Below, piece by piece: positions 17,795 through 25,233 of a stretch of DNA of 64,000 bases. The position numbers and the translations under genes are program-made. Source of the DNA: Streptomyces sp. CB09001. Lineage in GTDB: Bacteria > Actinomycetota > Actinomycetes > Streptomycetales > Streptomycetaceae. Numbering within the stretch: the first letter of the stretch is position 1; every line of letters begins with the position of its first letter. The DNA is taken from the NCBI RefSeq assembly GCF_003369795.1, contig NZ_CP026730.1, positions 248,001 through 312,000 of the forward strand, read 5' to 3'. The notes below the pieces were generated by a model. It was not told the origin of the DNA and did not search any database. It worked only from the letters and a program-made list of their open reading frames with translations.

Positions 17795-18723
17795 GCATCC
17801 TCCTTCCGGTCGGCGCGCAGAACGAGCAGCATCAGGACGACGGTGACGACGAAGACGACGACGGAGATGGCGGAGGCGTAGCCGACCCGGCCGGTGAGGC
17901 CGGTGCCGGTGCGCTGGACCAGCATCACGAGGGTGGTGTCCTCGCCTGCCGGTCCACCGCTGGGGCCCGCCATCAGGTACACCTCGGAGAACACCTTGAA
18001 GGCGGCGACCGAGGAGAGCGCGGCGACCAGGACCATGGTGGAGCGGACCGCGGGCACCGTGACGGTGAGGAAGCGGCGGACCGCGCCCGCGCCGTCCACG
18101 GCGGCGGCCTCGTGCAGCTCACGGGGCACGTTGGCCAGCGCCGCCAGATAGATGATCATGTAGTAGCCGAGGCCCTTCCAGACCGTGACGCCCATCGCGC
18201 TGAGCAGGATCAGCCACTGGTCGCTGAGGAAGCCGACGGGGCTCCCGCCGAGCGTCTCCAGCAGCGAGTTGACCAGGCCGCGCTCGTCGAGGAGCCAGAC
18301 CCAGATCAGCCCGACGACGACGATCGAGGCGACGACCGGGGTGTAGAAGGCCGAGCGGAAGAAGGTGATGCCGGGGATGTTCTTCTGCACCAGCAGCGCG
18401 AGCAGCAGCGGCAGCAGGACCAGCGCGGGGACGACCCCGAGGACGTACAGGGAGCTGTTGCGCAGGCCGATCCAGAACATGTCGTCGTGGAGCAGCTCGC
18501 GGAAGTTGGCGAGGCCCACGAACTGGCCCGGGACCAGGGTGCGGCGGTCGGTGAAGGAGTTGACGAGGGTGGAGACGAACGGGTAGAGGATGAACGCGCC
18601 GGTGATCAGCAGACCGGGTGCGGCGAACAGCCAGGGACTGGCGGGCAGTTGCCGTCGCACGCGCCGGGCGCCGCCGCCCTTGCGGGCGTCCGGTGTGCCG
18701 GTGGTGAGGGTGGGACTCGCCAT
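17791..18723 (-). CDS. Sugar ABC transporter permease, MalF type
   Basis: 310 residues. Six hydrophobic segments follow a basic N-terminal tail, and the EAA loop reads HEAAAVDGAGAVRRFLTVTVPAV. It pairs with the downstream permease (4-base overlap) in a CUT1 sugar importer and lies 6 bases after the binding-protein gene. The N-terminus fits the family without the long MalF periplasmic loop of E. coli, as is normal for Gram-positive members. Confidence 0.92.
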   Translation of the reverse strand: MASPTLTTGTPDARKGGGARRVRRQLPASPWLFAAPGLLITGAFILYPFVSTLVNSFTDRRTLVPGQFVGLANFRELLHDDMFWIGLRNSSLYVLGVVPALVLLPLLLALLVQKNIPGITFFRSAFYTPVVASIVVVGLIWVWLLDERGLVNSLLETLGGSPVGFLSDQWLILLSAMGVTVWKGLGYYMIIYLAALANVPRELHEAAAVDGAGAVRRFLTVTVPAVRSTMVLVAALSSVAAFKVFSEVYLMAGPSGGPAGEDTTLVMLVQRTGTGLTGRVGYASAISVVVFVVTVVLMLLVLRADRKEDA

Positions 18724-18729
18724 GATGTC

Positions 18730-20022
18730 TCAGCCCTGCTGCTGAAGCAGCCGGTCGCACGCCTTGACAGCGTTGTCGAGGGCTTCCTCGGGGCTCTGCT
18801 TGCCCTGGAGCGCCTTGGCGACCTCGTTGCGCAGCTCGGTCTTCATCTGCTCGCTGAACAGCACGGGCGTGTAGTTGACGGCCGTCTTCAGCGACTTGGC
18901 GGCGGCGACCCGGACACGGGTCTCGTCGGTGCCGTCCTCCTTGGTGAAGTACGGGTCGTCCAGCGAACCGGCGGTGCTCGGGAAGATGGCGACCTGCTTG
19001 GCGAACGACATCTGGTGCGCCGCGTCGGTGACGTAGTGCGCGAAGGCGACCGCGGCGGGCTTGCGCTCGCTCTGCGCGTTGACCATCAGGCCCATGACGT
19101 ACATGTTGACGTGGCCGGTGCTGGTGATCTGGTCGGTGATGCCGATGTTCTTGTACAGGTTCGGCGCCTGCTTCTTGAAGTTGGCGAGGTCGAGGGCGCT
19201 GCCCGGGTTCATGGCGACGGCGCCGGTGAGGAACTTCTTCCCGGAGGACTCGGGTGTCGCCGTCAGCGCCTGCGGGTCGAGGGCCTTGGCCTCGTACAGC
19301 TCCTTGTAGCGGGTGAGGAGCTGGACGCCCTTGGCGTCGTTGAACGCGAAGGCGGTGCCCTCCTTGTTCATGAGCGGTACGCCGTAGCGGCCGAAGTCCT
19401 CGATGGTGGGCACGTTGGCGAGCGTGGCGACCTCGCCGTCGGTCTTGTCGGCGATCTTCAGGGCGGCGTCGAAGACCTCGTCGTACGTCTTCGGCGGCTG
19501 CTCGGGGTCGAGTCCGGCCTTCTCGAAGAGGGACTTGTTGTAGAAGAGCGGACCGGTGTTGAGGTACCAGGGGAAGGCGTAGGTGCCGTCCATGCCCGGT
19601 ATCCGGTGGCTGGCCCAGGCCCCTTCCAGGTACTCCCTCTCGTACTGGCCGGCGGCCTTGTCCAGGTCGAGGGCGAGGCCCGCCTTGGCGAGCGGGGCGA
19701 CGAGGTCCGGGGAGACGTTGACGACGTCGGGCAGGGTGCCGCCGGCGGCGTCGGCGCTGATCTTGTCGGCGTAGCCCTCGCCGGGCTGGTCCACCCACTT
19801 GACGTGGGTGTCGGGGTACTTCTTCTCGAAGTCGGCGATCAGGCCCTCGAAGTAGTCCTTGAAGTTGGCCCGCAGGTTCCAGGTCTGGAAGGTGATGTCG
19901 CCCTCGACCTTGCCCGAGGCGTCGGTCGAAGAACCGCCGTCGCCTCCGGAGCCGCAGGCACTGAGCGGCAGGACGAGGGCGGCGACGGCGGCGACGGCGA
20001 ATGTTCTGCGCGAGGTGGGCAC
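18730..20022 (-). CDS. Sugar ABC transporter substrate-binding lipoprotein
   Basis: 430 residues. The signal peptide ends in a good lipobox, L20-S-A-C23, followed by a Gly/Ser-rich tether, so the mature protein is anchored outside the membrane. The body is a family-1 extracellular binding protein (FQTWNLRANFKDYFEGLIADFEKKYPDTHV..., and AFPWYLNTGPLFYNKSLFEKAG). It is the first gene of the operon running to the GH38 enzyme, and its promoter region carries three boxes resembling operators for the divergent LacI regulator. The ligand is unknown; mannosides are suggested by the operon. Confidence 0.92.
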   Translation of the reverse strand: MPTSRRTFAVAAVAALVLPLSACGSGGDGGSSTDASGKVEGDITFQTWNLRANFKDYFEGLIADFEKKYPDTHVKWVDQPGEGYADKISADAAGGTLPDVVNVSPDLVAPLAKAGLALDLDKAAGQYEREYLEGAWASHRIPGMDGTYAFPWYLNTGPLFYNKSLFEKAGLDPEQPPKTYDEVFDAALKIADKTDGEVATLANVPTIEDFGRYGVPLMNKEGTAFAFNDAKGVQLLTRYKELYEAKALDPQALTATPESSGKKFLTGAVAMNPGSALDLANFKKQAPNLYKNIGITDQITSTGHVNMYVMGLMVNAQSERKPAAVAFAHYVTDAAHQMSFAKQVAIFPSTAGSLDDPYFTKEDGTDETRVRVAAAKSLKTAVNYTPVLFSEQMKTELRNEVAKALQGKQSPEEALDNAVKACDRLLQQQG

Positions 20023-20110
20023 GGTGACACGTCTCCCTGAAGGACGTCGGCGGTGGGATGCCAGCGACCATGCACGGCGATTCCGCGGAAAGTCAATGGA
20101 TTCACGCGAA

Positions 20111-20213
20111 CTAAAGCGAATGAGGCAGCATTAGTCCAGGTCAGAGAGGTGTGGACGAACACTTGCCAGGAACTACTAATGCGCTTTAGGATCTTCACAC
20201 TCAAGCGCTTTAG
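20111..20213. promoter_or_regulatory. Three LacI-type operator-like boxes
   Basis: Three 14-base sites resemble the palindrome CTAAAGCGCTTTAG: CTAATGCGCTTTAG at 20176-20189, CTCAAGCGCTTTAG at 20200-20213, and a weaker CTAAAGCGAATGAG at 20111-20124. The central CG dyad is the usual form of LacI-family operators. They sit between the binding-protein gene and the divergent lacI-type gene, so they probably serve repression of both. The consensus is deduced only from these three copies. Confidence 0.72.
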
Positions 20214-20255
20214 CTGAGACATCTCTCACCGCTCGCACCGAGGAAAGGAGCGCGC

Positions 20256-21305
20256 ATGCCGGCCAAGCGGCCCGCCGCGCGCCGGCCGACGATGAAGGAC
20301 ATCGCACGCCGGGCCGGGGTCTCCGAGAGCGCGGTGTCGTTCGCGCTGAACGACCGGCCGGGGGTCTCCGAGATCACCCGGGACCGGGTGCGCCGGGTGG
20401 CCGAGCAGCTCGGCTGGCGGCCCAGTACGGCGGCGCGCGCGCTGTCCGGGGAGGGCGCGGCGACGGTCGGCTTCGTGCTGGCGCGGCCCGCGCACACCCT
20501 CGGCGTCGACTCCTTCTTCCTGCAACTGGTCTCGGGCATCCAGGAGGTGCTGGCCGGGCGCCACCTGGGGCTGCTGTTCCAGGTGGCGCGGGACGTCGAG
20601 GACGAGTGCGCGGTGTACCGGCGCTGGTGGGCCGAACACCGGGTGGACGGTGTCCTCGTGGTGGACCCGCGCACCGACGATCCGCGCCCGGACCTGCTGG
20701 ACGAACTCGGCCTGCCGGGTGTGGTGATCGGCGGGGCGCCGGACGAACGCCATCCGGGGCTCTCGACGGTGTGGGCGGACGACGCGGGTGCGATGGCCGC
20801 GCTGGTGGACGGGCTGCACGCGCTCGGGCACCGGCGGATCGTGCACATCGCCGGGCTGCCGGACCTCGCCCACACCGAACGCCGTGTCCGCGCCCTGCGT
20901 GCGGAGGCCGGGCGACGCGGTCTGGGCGAGGTCGAGTCGGTGACCACCGACTACTCGGACGCCGAGGGCGCGGCCGTGACCCGCCGCGTACTGGAGGCAC
21001 CCACGCCTCCGACCGCCCTGATCTACGACAACGACGTGATGGCCGTCGCCGGGGTCGCCGCCGCGGCCGAACTCGGCTTCTCGGTACCGGTGGACGTGTC
21101 CGTGGTGGCCTGGGAGGACTCGGCGCTGTGCCGCATGGTCAAGCCGTGGCTGTCCGCCCTGTCCCGGGACAGTGTGGAGTTCGGCCGCACGGCGGCGACG
21201 GAGCTGACCGCCCTGCTGGACGGCGGCCCGGCCCGGACGGTGCGGGTTCCGGTGCCGCGGCTGATCGAGCGGGACAGCACGGGAGCGGCCCGGCCGTCGG
21301 CCTGA
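20256..21305 (+). CDS. LacI-family transcriptional regulator
   Basis: 349 residues. The N-terminal helix-turn-helix and hinge are typical: MKDIARRAGVSESAVSFALNDRPGVSEITRDRVRRVAEQLGWRPS with the minor-groove leucine region at ARALSGEG. The rest is a periplasmic-binding-protein-like sensor domain that should bind a sugar. It is divergent from the ABC/mannosidase operon; palindromic boxes between the two support it as the local repressor. The short stretch AKRPAARR before the HTH is an ordinary basic extension. Confidence 0.92.
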   Translation: MPAKRPAARRPTMKDIARRAGVSESAVSFALNDRPGVSEITRDRVRRVAEQLGWRPSTAARALSGEGAATVGFVLARPAHTLGVDSFFLQLVSGIQEVLAGRHLGLLFQVARDVEDECAVYRRWWAEHRVDGVLVVDPRTDDPRPDLLDELGLPGVVIGGAPDERHPGLSTVWADDAGAMAALVDGLHALGHRRIVHIAGLPDLAHTERRVRALRAEAGRRGLGEVESVTTDYSDAEGAAVTRRVLEAPTPPTALIYDNDVMAVAGVAAAAELGFSVPVDVSVVAWEDSALCRMVKPWLSALSRDSVEFGRTAATELTALLDGGPARTVRVPVPRLIERDSTGAARPSA

Positions 21306-21306
21306 G

Positions 21307-21335
21307 GGTCGGGCCGGGCGGCCCGGGCTCCGACC
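21307..21335 (+). terminator. GC-rich hairpin after the lacI gene
   Basis: GGTCGG (21307-21312) and CCGACC (21330-21335) are inverted, and the sequence between (CCGGGC ... GCCCGG) also pairs, giving one long bulged stem right after the lacI stop. No U-tract follows, as is common in Streptomyces. It could end the lacI transcript. Confidence 0.45.
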
Positions 21336-21370
21336 GGCGGGTGGTCCCGCCCTGTCCGGCGTCCCTGGGC

Positions 21371-21841
21371 GTGACCGCGCCGACCCACTGGACGGCCGGT
21401 ACGTCGGTGGACGCGCGGGGCCTGGACCGGCGGTTGCCGACCGGGCGCACGCGGGTGCACGCGGCCCTCGGGCGGCGCTTCGCCGGCCGGGTGGCGACGG
21501 GCTCGGGCCGCGAGCGGCTGCGCGAACGGCTGGAGCCGTTCTTCGCCGGGTACGACGTGCTGCTCACCCCGGCGCCGGCCCGCCGCTCCCCCGCGGCAGG
21601 GCCCTGGCACGAACGGGGCCGGCTGCGCAACGTGGTGGCGAACTCGGCGTACTCACCCTTCTCTCCGCCGTGGAACCTGACCGGCCGGCCCGCGATGTCG
21701 GTGCCGTTCGGCACGCTGGACTCGGGCGCGCCCGGCGCCGTACAGCTGGTGGGGCGCCCGGGGTCGGAGGCGGCGCTGCTGGAGCTGGCGGAGCGGATCG
21801 AGGCGCTGCGGCCCTGGCGGCGGACGGCGCCGCTCGACTGA
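21371..21841 (+). pseudogene. Truncated amidase, C-terminal remnant
   Basis: About 156 codons remain open from a GTG at 21371. The last 90 residues match the C-terminus of amidase-signature enzymes: FFAGYDVLLTPAP, then SPPWNLTGRPAMSVPFG and a final helix ELAERIEALRPW. The catalytic Ser-cisSer-Lys region of the amidase domain (first about 300 residues) is missing, so the gene cannot make an active amidase. It follows the lacI gene on the same strand and may mark an old deletion between two genes. A start at this GTG is nominal only. Confidence 0.72.
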
Positions 21842-21847
21842 GGATGC

Positions 21848-22330
21848 CTACAGGGCGCGGTGCATGATGTGCAGGCCGACCCGCCCGTGCCGCGGGTGGT
21901 CGAAGGCGTCCGGCACCGTGCCGAGGATCGTGAAGCCGAGGGAGGTCCACAGCCGTACGGCGGGGTTGGTCTCGACGACGGCGTTGAAGACCATGCCCCG
22001 GTATCCGTCGGCCCTGGCGGCGTCCAGGACGTACTCGGCGAGGGCCCGGCCGGTGCCGCGGCCTGCCCGGCCGGGGTCGACCATGAAGCCCGCGTTGGCG
22101 ATGCGGGCGGCGGGGCCGCCGTAGTTGGGGGTGACGTAGGCCGAGCCGACGACCGTGCCGGTGTCGTCCTCGGCGACGTAGACGCGTTTGGCGGGGTTCA
22201 TCCACAGGGCCCGGGCGTCCTCCTCGGAGGTGTCCGGGTCCCAGGCGTAGGTCTCGCCGGCGGCGACGATGCGGTGCCAGAAGGGCCAGATGTGCGGCCA
22301 GTCGCCGGCCGTGGCTTTCCTGATCGGCAT
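21848..22330 (-). CDS. GNAT acetyltransferase, phosphinothricin-acetyltransferase-like
   Basis: 160 residues. One GNAT fold: motif A with the acetyl-CoA loop reads VDPGRAGRGTGRAL, and the later NPAVRLWTSLGF is the usual motif-B helix that follows it. The opening IRKATAGDWPHIWPFWHRIVAAGETYAWD resembles the Pat/Bar and YncA group, which acetylate amino-acid analogues or amines. The natural substrate is unknown. It converges on the amidase remnant, stops six bases apart. Confidence 0.88.
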   Translation of the reverse strand: MPIRKATAGDWPHIWPFWHRIVAAGETYAWDPDTSEEDARALWMNPAKRVYVAEDDTGTVVGSAYVTPNYGGPAARIANAGFMVDPGRAGRGTGRALAEYVLDAARADGYRGMVFNAVVETNPAVRLWTSLGFTILGTVPDAFDHPRHGRVGLHIMHRAL

Positions 22331-22385
22331 GGGCGTGAGTGTGGCACGCCCATGCGCGCGGCGGCCTCGGTGGGTGGCGGGCGGG

Positions 22386-22562
22386 TCAGTCCACGCTCGG
22401 CAGGATGTGCGGCTCGGCGAGGTCCTCCTCGTAGCCCGCGAGGCGGATGGGGGCGGAGCGCGCCCACACGTCGAGGCTGCCGATCTCGCCGGGCCGGCGG
22501 CCGGCGCGCCCGGTGCGTTCCTCGGTGCGTTGCTCTGGGTTCGTCGTCGTTTCCGGTGTCAC
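22386..22562 (-). CDS. Small acidic protein or precursor-like peptide (58 residues)
   Basis: A 58-residue open frame with a GTG start (22560-22562) and a strong AAGGAG site 6 bases upstream. The N-terminal half is hydrophilic (Thr/Glu/Arg rich); the C-terminal 28 residues look conserved in style, with LDVWARSAPIRLAGYEEDL followed by AEPHILPSVD at the end. There is no signal peptide or Cys. A leader-plus-core layout would suit a ribosomally made and modified peptide, but no modifying enzyme or transporter is next to it, and I do not recognise the family. It could equally be a small regulatory protein. Confidence 0.6.
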   Translation of the reverse strand: MTPETTTNPEQRTEERTGRAGRRPGEIGSLDVWARSAPIRLAGYEEDLAEPHILPSVD

Positions 22563-23035
22563 CGCGCACTCCTTATGTGTCGGGTCACCCTCGGGCCCGC
22601 CGGCGCCAGTCTCCTGTCCGGCACCCGGCGCCCGCTCGGGTGTGGGTCGAATGCAGTTCGGACGCGGTGGCGCCGGCAACTCGTGCGGAAGCAGGCCGTT
22701 GTGAACCGGCTTGTCCCATGACGGACCTGGGTGTGGGTAGTGCCCTGTGCTGCCGTCCGTCCGATTCAGATTAACCAAATGAGCGGGGGCGCGCTCTATG
22801 GGGCTCAAAAGATGGGACAACCATTGCCCTTCACTCCGCGCGCAGTTGACCCGAGTCTGCCCCGATTCCTCCACTTCCGCACGGTGTGCAACTCACCCGT
22901 TCGGCCTACATCGACGTCCGCACCTTCGAATGTCGGCGGCGCCGGGTCGCGCAGTTAAGTTCCCGTTGGCTGCGGCGCAAGCTCGCCATGGTCTGCTGCT
23001 CGTCGGCAACGGCTGTCTCGTGGGAGGACCGAGGC
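22563..23035. other. Non-coding 473 bases between two divergent small genes
   Basis: This gap lies between the 58-residue peptide gene (minus) and the HD-like gene (plus), and must hold both promoters. A relatively AT-rich patch with ATTCAGATTAACCAAATG lies near 22764-22781. No tRNA, riboswitch or clear palindrome was seen. Confidence 0.4.
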
Positions 23036-23479
23036 ATGGAACTGCGCAGCGTCGAGGAGCTGATGGACCTGCTGTACGCCTGCCGGGGCGAACGGCCCGC
23101 CGATGGGGCCGGTGGCGGGCCCGGGGATCCGCACGGGCACGCGCTGCGCACGGCCGCGCTGCTGCGTCGGCGCCGCCCTGCGGACAAGGAGCTCCAGGTC
23201 GCGGGGCTGGTGTCGCCGGTGGGGCGGCTGCTGTGGCCCGGCAGCCCGGCCGCCAGGACCGCCGACGCGGTACGGCCACTGCTGGGCGCCCGCGTCGCCC
23301 GCCTGGTGCGCCGTCAGGCCCACCCGGAGGCCTGGGACCACGACGACGACCTGGTCAGCCTGCGTCAGGCCGACGAGGAGGCGCGCACCGCCGTCTTCGA
23401 CGCGGGGGTCCTGGAGGACTGGCGCACGGTGCTGGAGCTGACGGCGGCACGGAACGCGCGGCTGGGTGCGGTCGACTGA
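23036..23479 (+). CDS. HD-domain-like protein lacking the HD pair
   Basis: 147 residues from the ATG at 23036, with GGGAGGACC upstream. The layout follows small PhnZ-like HD-domain proteins: a first-helix block GHALRTAALL, a later helix RTADAVRPLLGARVARLVRRQ where those proteins bind ligand, and DDDLVSLRQADEEARTAVFDAGVLEDWRTVLEL at the end. At the place where the family has a His-Asp pair (ALLHDVGH), this protein reads AGLVSPVGRLL, so the central metal ligands are gone. It is probably not an active oxygenase or hydrolase. The homology call is by pattern and should be tested by profile search. Confidence 0.5.
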   Translation: MELRSVEELMDLLYACRGERPADGAGGGPGDPHGHALRTAALLRRRRPADKELQVAGLVSPVGRLLWPGSPAARTADAVRPLLGARVARLVRRQAHPEAWDHDDDLVSLRQADEEARTAVFDAGVLEDWRTVLELTAARNARLGAVD

Positions 23480-23582
23480 GACGCCGTCCGGTGCGGTCCG
23501 GCCGGTCCGGCCGGCCCCGGCCGCCCGGAGTGCCGGGAGCACTGGGAGCGCTGGCAGGGCCGGGAGCGCCGGAAGGACCCCG

Positions 23583-25130
23583 TCACCACTTGCCGGGCGC
23601 GTAGTCCTTGAGGAAGACGCCGTACAGGTCCTCGCCCGCCTCGCCGCGCACGACGGGGTCGTAGACGCGGGCGGCGCCGTCGATCAGGTCGAGGGGGGCG
23701 TGGAAGCCCTCGTCGGCCAGGCGCAGCTTGTCGTAGTGGGGACGCTCGTCGGTGATCCAGCCGGTGTCGACGGAGGTCATCAGGATCCGGTCGGTGTCGA
23801 ACATCTCCTGGGCACTGGTCCGGGTCACCATGTTCATGGCGGCCTTGGCCGCGTTGGTGTTCGGGTGACCGGCGCCCTTGTAGCCGCGGGCGAACACGCC
23901 CTCCATCGCCGAGACGTTGACGACGTAGGCACGCCCCGCGGGCGCCTTGCGCGCGGCCTCGGCCATCGACGCGCGCAGCGCGCTGATGAGGATGAACGGC
24001 GACGTGTAGTTGCACAGCTGGGTCTCCAGCAGTTCCACCGGGGAGATCTGCTCGATGGTCTGGACCCAGGTGTTGGAGTCGACGACGTCCGGGACCAGCC
24101 CGCCCGCGTCGATGGCGGTGCCCTCGCGGTGCCGGACCACGCTGGCGTTGCCGGCGACCAGGGCGAGGTCGGCCACCTTCTGCGCGTCGAGCCCCGAGGT
24201 GCCCAGCGGCAGAGCGGCCAGGCCGTCCACCGCACCGGAGTTGAAGGCGCCGATGACCTGGTGCGCGGGCAGTTCACCGGCGGGCAGCGGGGCGCTCTCG
24301 CCCTCGACCAGCGCGGCGTACGCGGAGGGCAGGCGGCGCACGGTCTGGGTGGCGTTGTTGATCAGGATGTCGAGCGGCCCCTGCTCCGTGACCTGCTCGG
24401 CGAGGGCCACGGCCTGGGCGGGGTCGCGCAGGTCGATGCCGACGACCTCCAGGCGGTGCAGCCAGTCGGCGGAGTCGTCCATGGCCTTGAAACGGCGGAT
24501 GGCGTCCTTGGGGAAGCGGGTGGTGATCGTGGTGTGCGCGCCGTCGCGCAGCAGCCTGAGCGCGATGTACATGCCGATCTTGGCCCGGCCGCCGGTGAGC
24601 AGCGCGCGCTTGCCGGTGAGGTCGGCGCGGGCGTCGCGGCGGGCCCGGTTCTCGGCGGCGCAGTCCTGGCAGAGCTGGTGGTAGAAGTAGTCGACCTCGG
24701 TGTAGCGCTGCTTGCAGATGTAGCAGGAGCGGGGACGCTGGAGTATCCCCGCGATCGTGCCCTGCTCGGTGCGCGAGGAGGGCAGCAGGCCCTCGGTCTC
24801 GTCGTCGATGCGCTCGGCGGACCCGGTGGCGGTGGCCTCGGTGACCGCCTTGTCGTGGGCGGTCTTGGCGGCCCGGCGCTCCTGGCGGCGGCGCTGCTTG
24901 ACCATGCGGTAGATGTGCGAGGTGGCCCGGCGGACCCGGATCGCGTCCGGATGGTCGACGTCGAGTGTGTCCAGCTCCTCCAGCACGCTCAGGCAGACGG
25001 CGAGCCGCTCGGGGTCGATGCCGGGGCCGTACGCCGGGGCGGTCGCCGCTCCGGCGGACACCTCTTGCGTGGACGCCCGGCCGGCGGCCACCTCGTCCGT
25101 GGTCGCCGAGCCGTCCTGTGTCACCGTCAT
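23583..25130 (-). CDS. Large SDR-fold oxidoreductase with N-terminal Cys4 cluster
   Basis: 515 residues, about twice the usual SDR length. Residues 1-165 form a mostly charged helical region containing C136-x2-C139 and C154-x2-C157, a likely zinc site. The Rossmann domain starts at about 172 with TGGRAKIG (179-186; usual TGxxxGIG) and has the NNA block with N259. The catalytic region is unusual: Ser407 is present in VNVSAMEG and Lys429 in NAAK, but the position of the catalytic Tyr, four residues before the Lys, is Thr425. Activity as a classical dehydrogenase is doubtful. An insert of about 80 residues (270-350) separates NNA from the catalytic part. No operon partner is evident. Confidence 0.85.
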   Translation of the reverse strand: MTVTQDGSATTDEVAAGRASTQEVSAGAATAPAYGPGIDPERLAVCLSVLEELDTLDVDHPDAIRVRRATSHIYRMVKQRRRQERRAAKTAHDKAVTEATATGSAERIDDETEGLLPSSRTEQGTIAGILQRPRSCYICKQRYTEVDYFYHQLCQDCAAENRARRDARADLTGKRALLTGGRAKIGMYIALRLLRDGAHTTITTRFPKDAIRRFKAMDDSADWLHRLEVVGIDLRDPAQAVALAEQVTEQGPLDILINNATQTVRRLPSAYAALVEGESAPLPAGELPAHQVIGAFNSGAVDGLAALPLGTSGLDAQKVADLALVAGNASVVRHREGTAIDAGGLVPDVVDSNTWVQTIEQISPVELLETQLCNYTSPFILISALRASMAEAARKAPAGRAYVVNVSAMEGVFARGYKGAGHPNTNAAKAAMNMVTRTSAQEMFDTDRILMTSVDTGWITDERPHYDKLRLADEGFHAPLDLIDGAARVYDPVVRGEAGEDLYGVFLKDYAPGKW

Positions 25131-25233
25131 CGCCGCTGCCGTTCCCTGGTCACCGTTGCGGCGCTCCGGGAGGCGACCGCTGTCGAACAGCGGATTTTAT
25201 TCAGCGCGCGGCGTGGATCCAAACCCACCGGGG

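Noticed and set aside
16874..20022. Missing ABC ATPase gene as a sign of deletion
   Set aside because: Streptomyces sugar ABC systems commonly share the MsiK ATPase coded elsewhere.
22386..23479. A RiPP cluster around the small peptide gene
   Set aside because: No radical SAM, ATP-grasp, lanthionine synthetase, YcaO or transporter gene is adjacent; only the precursor-like peptide is seen.
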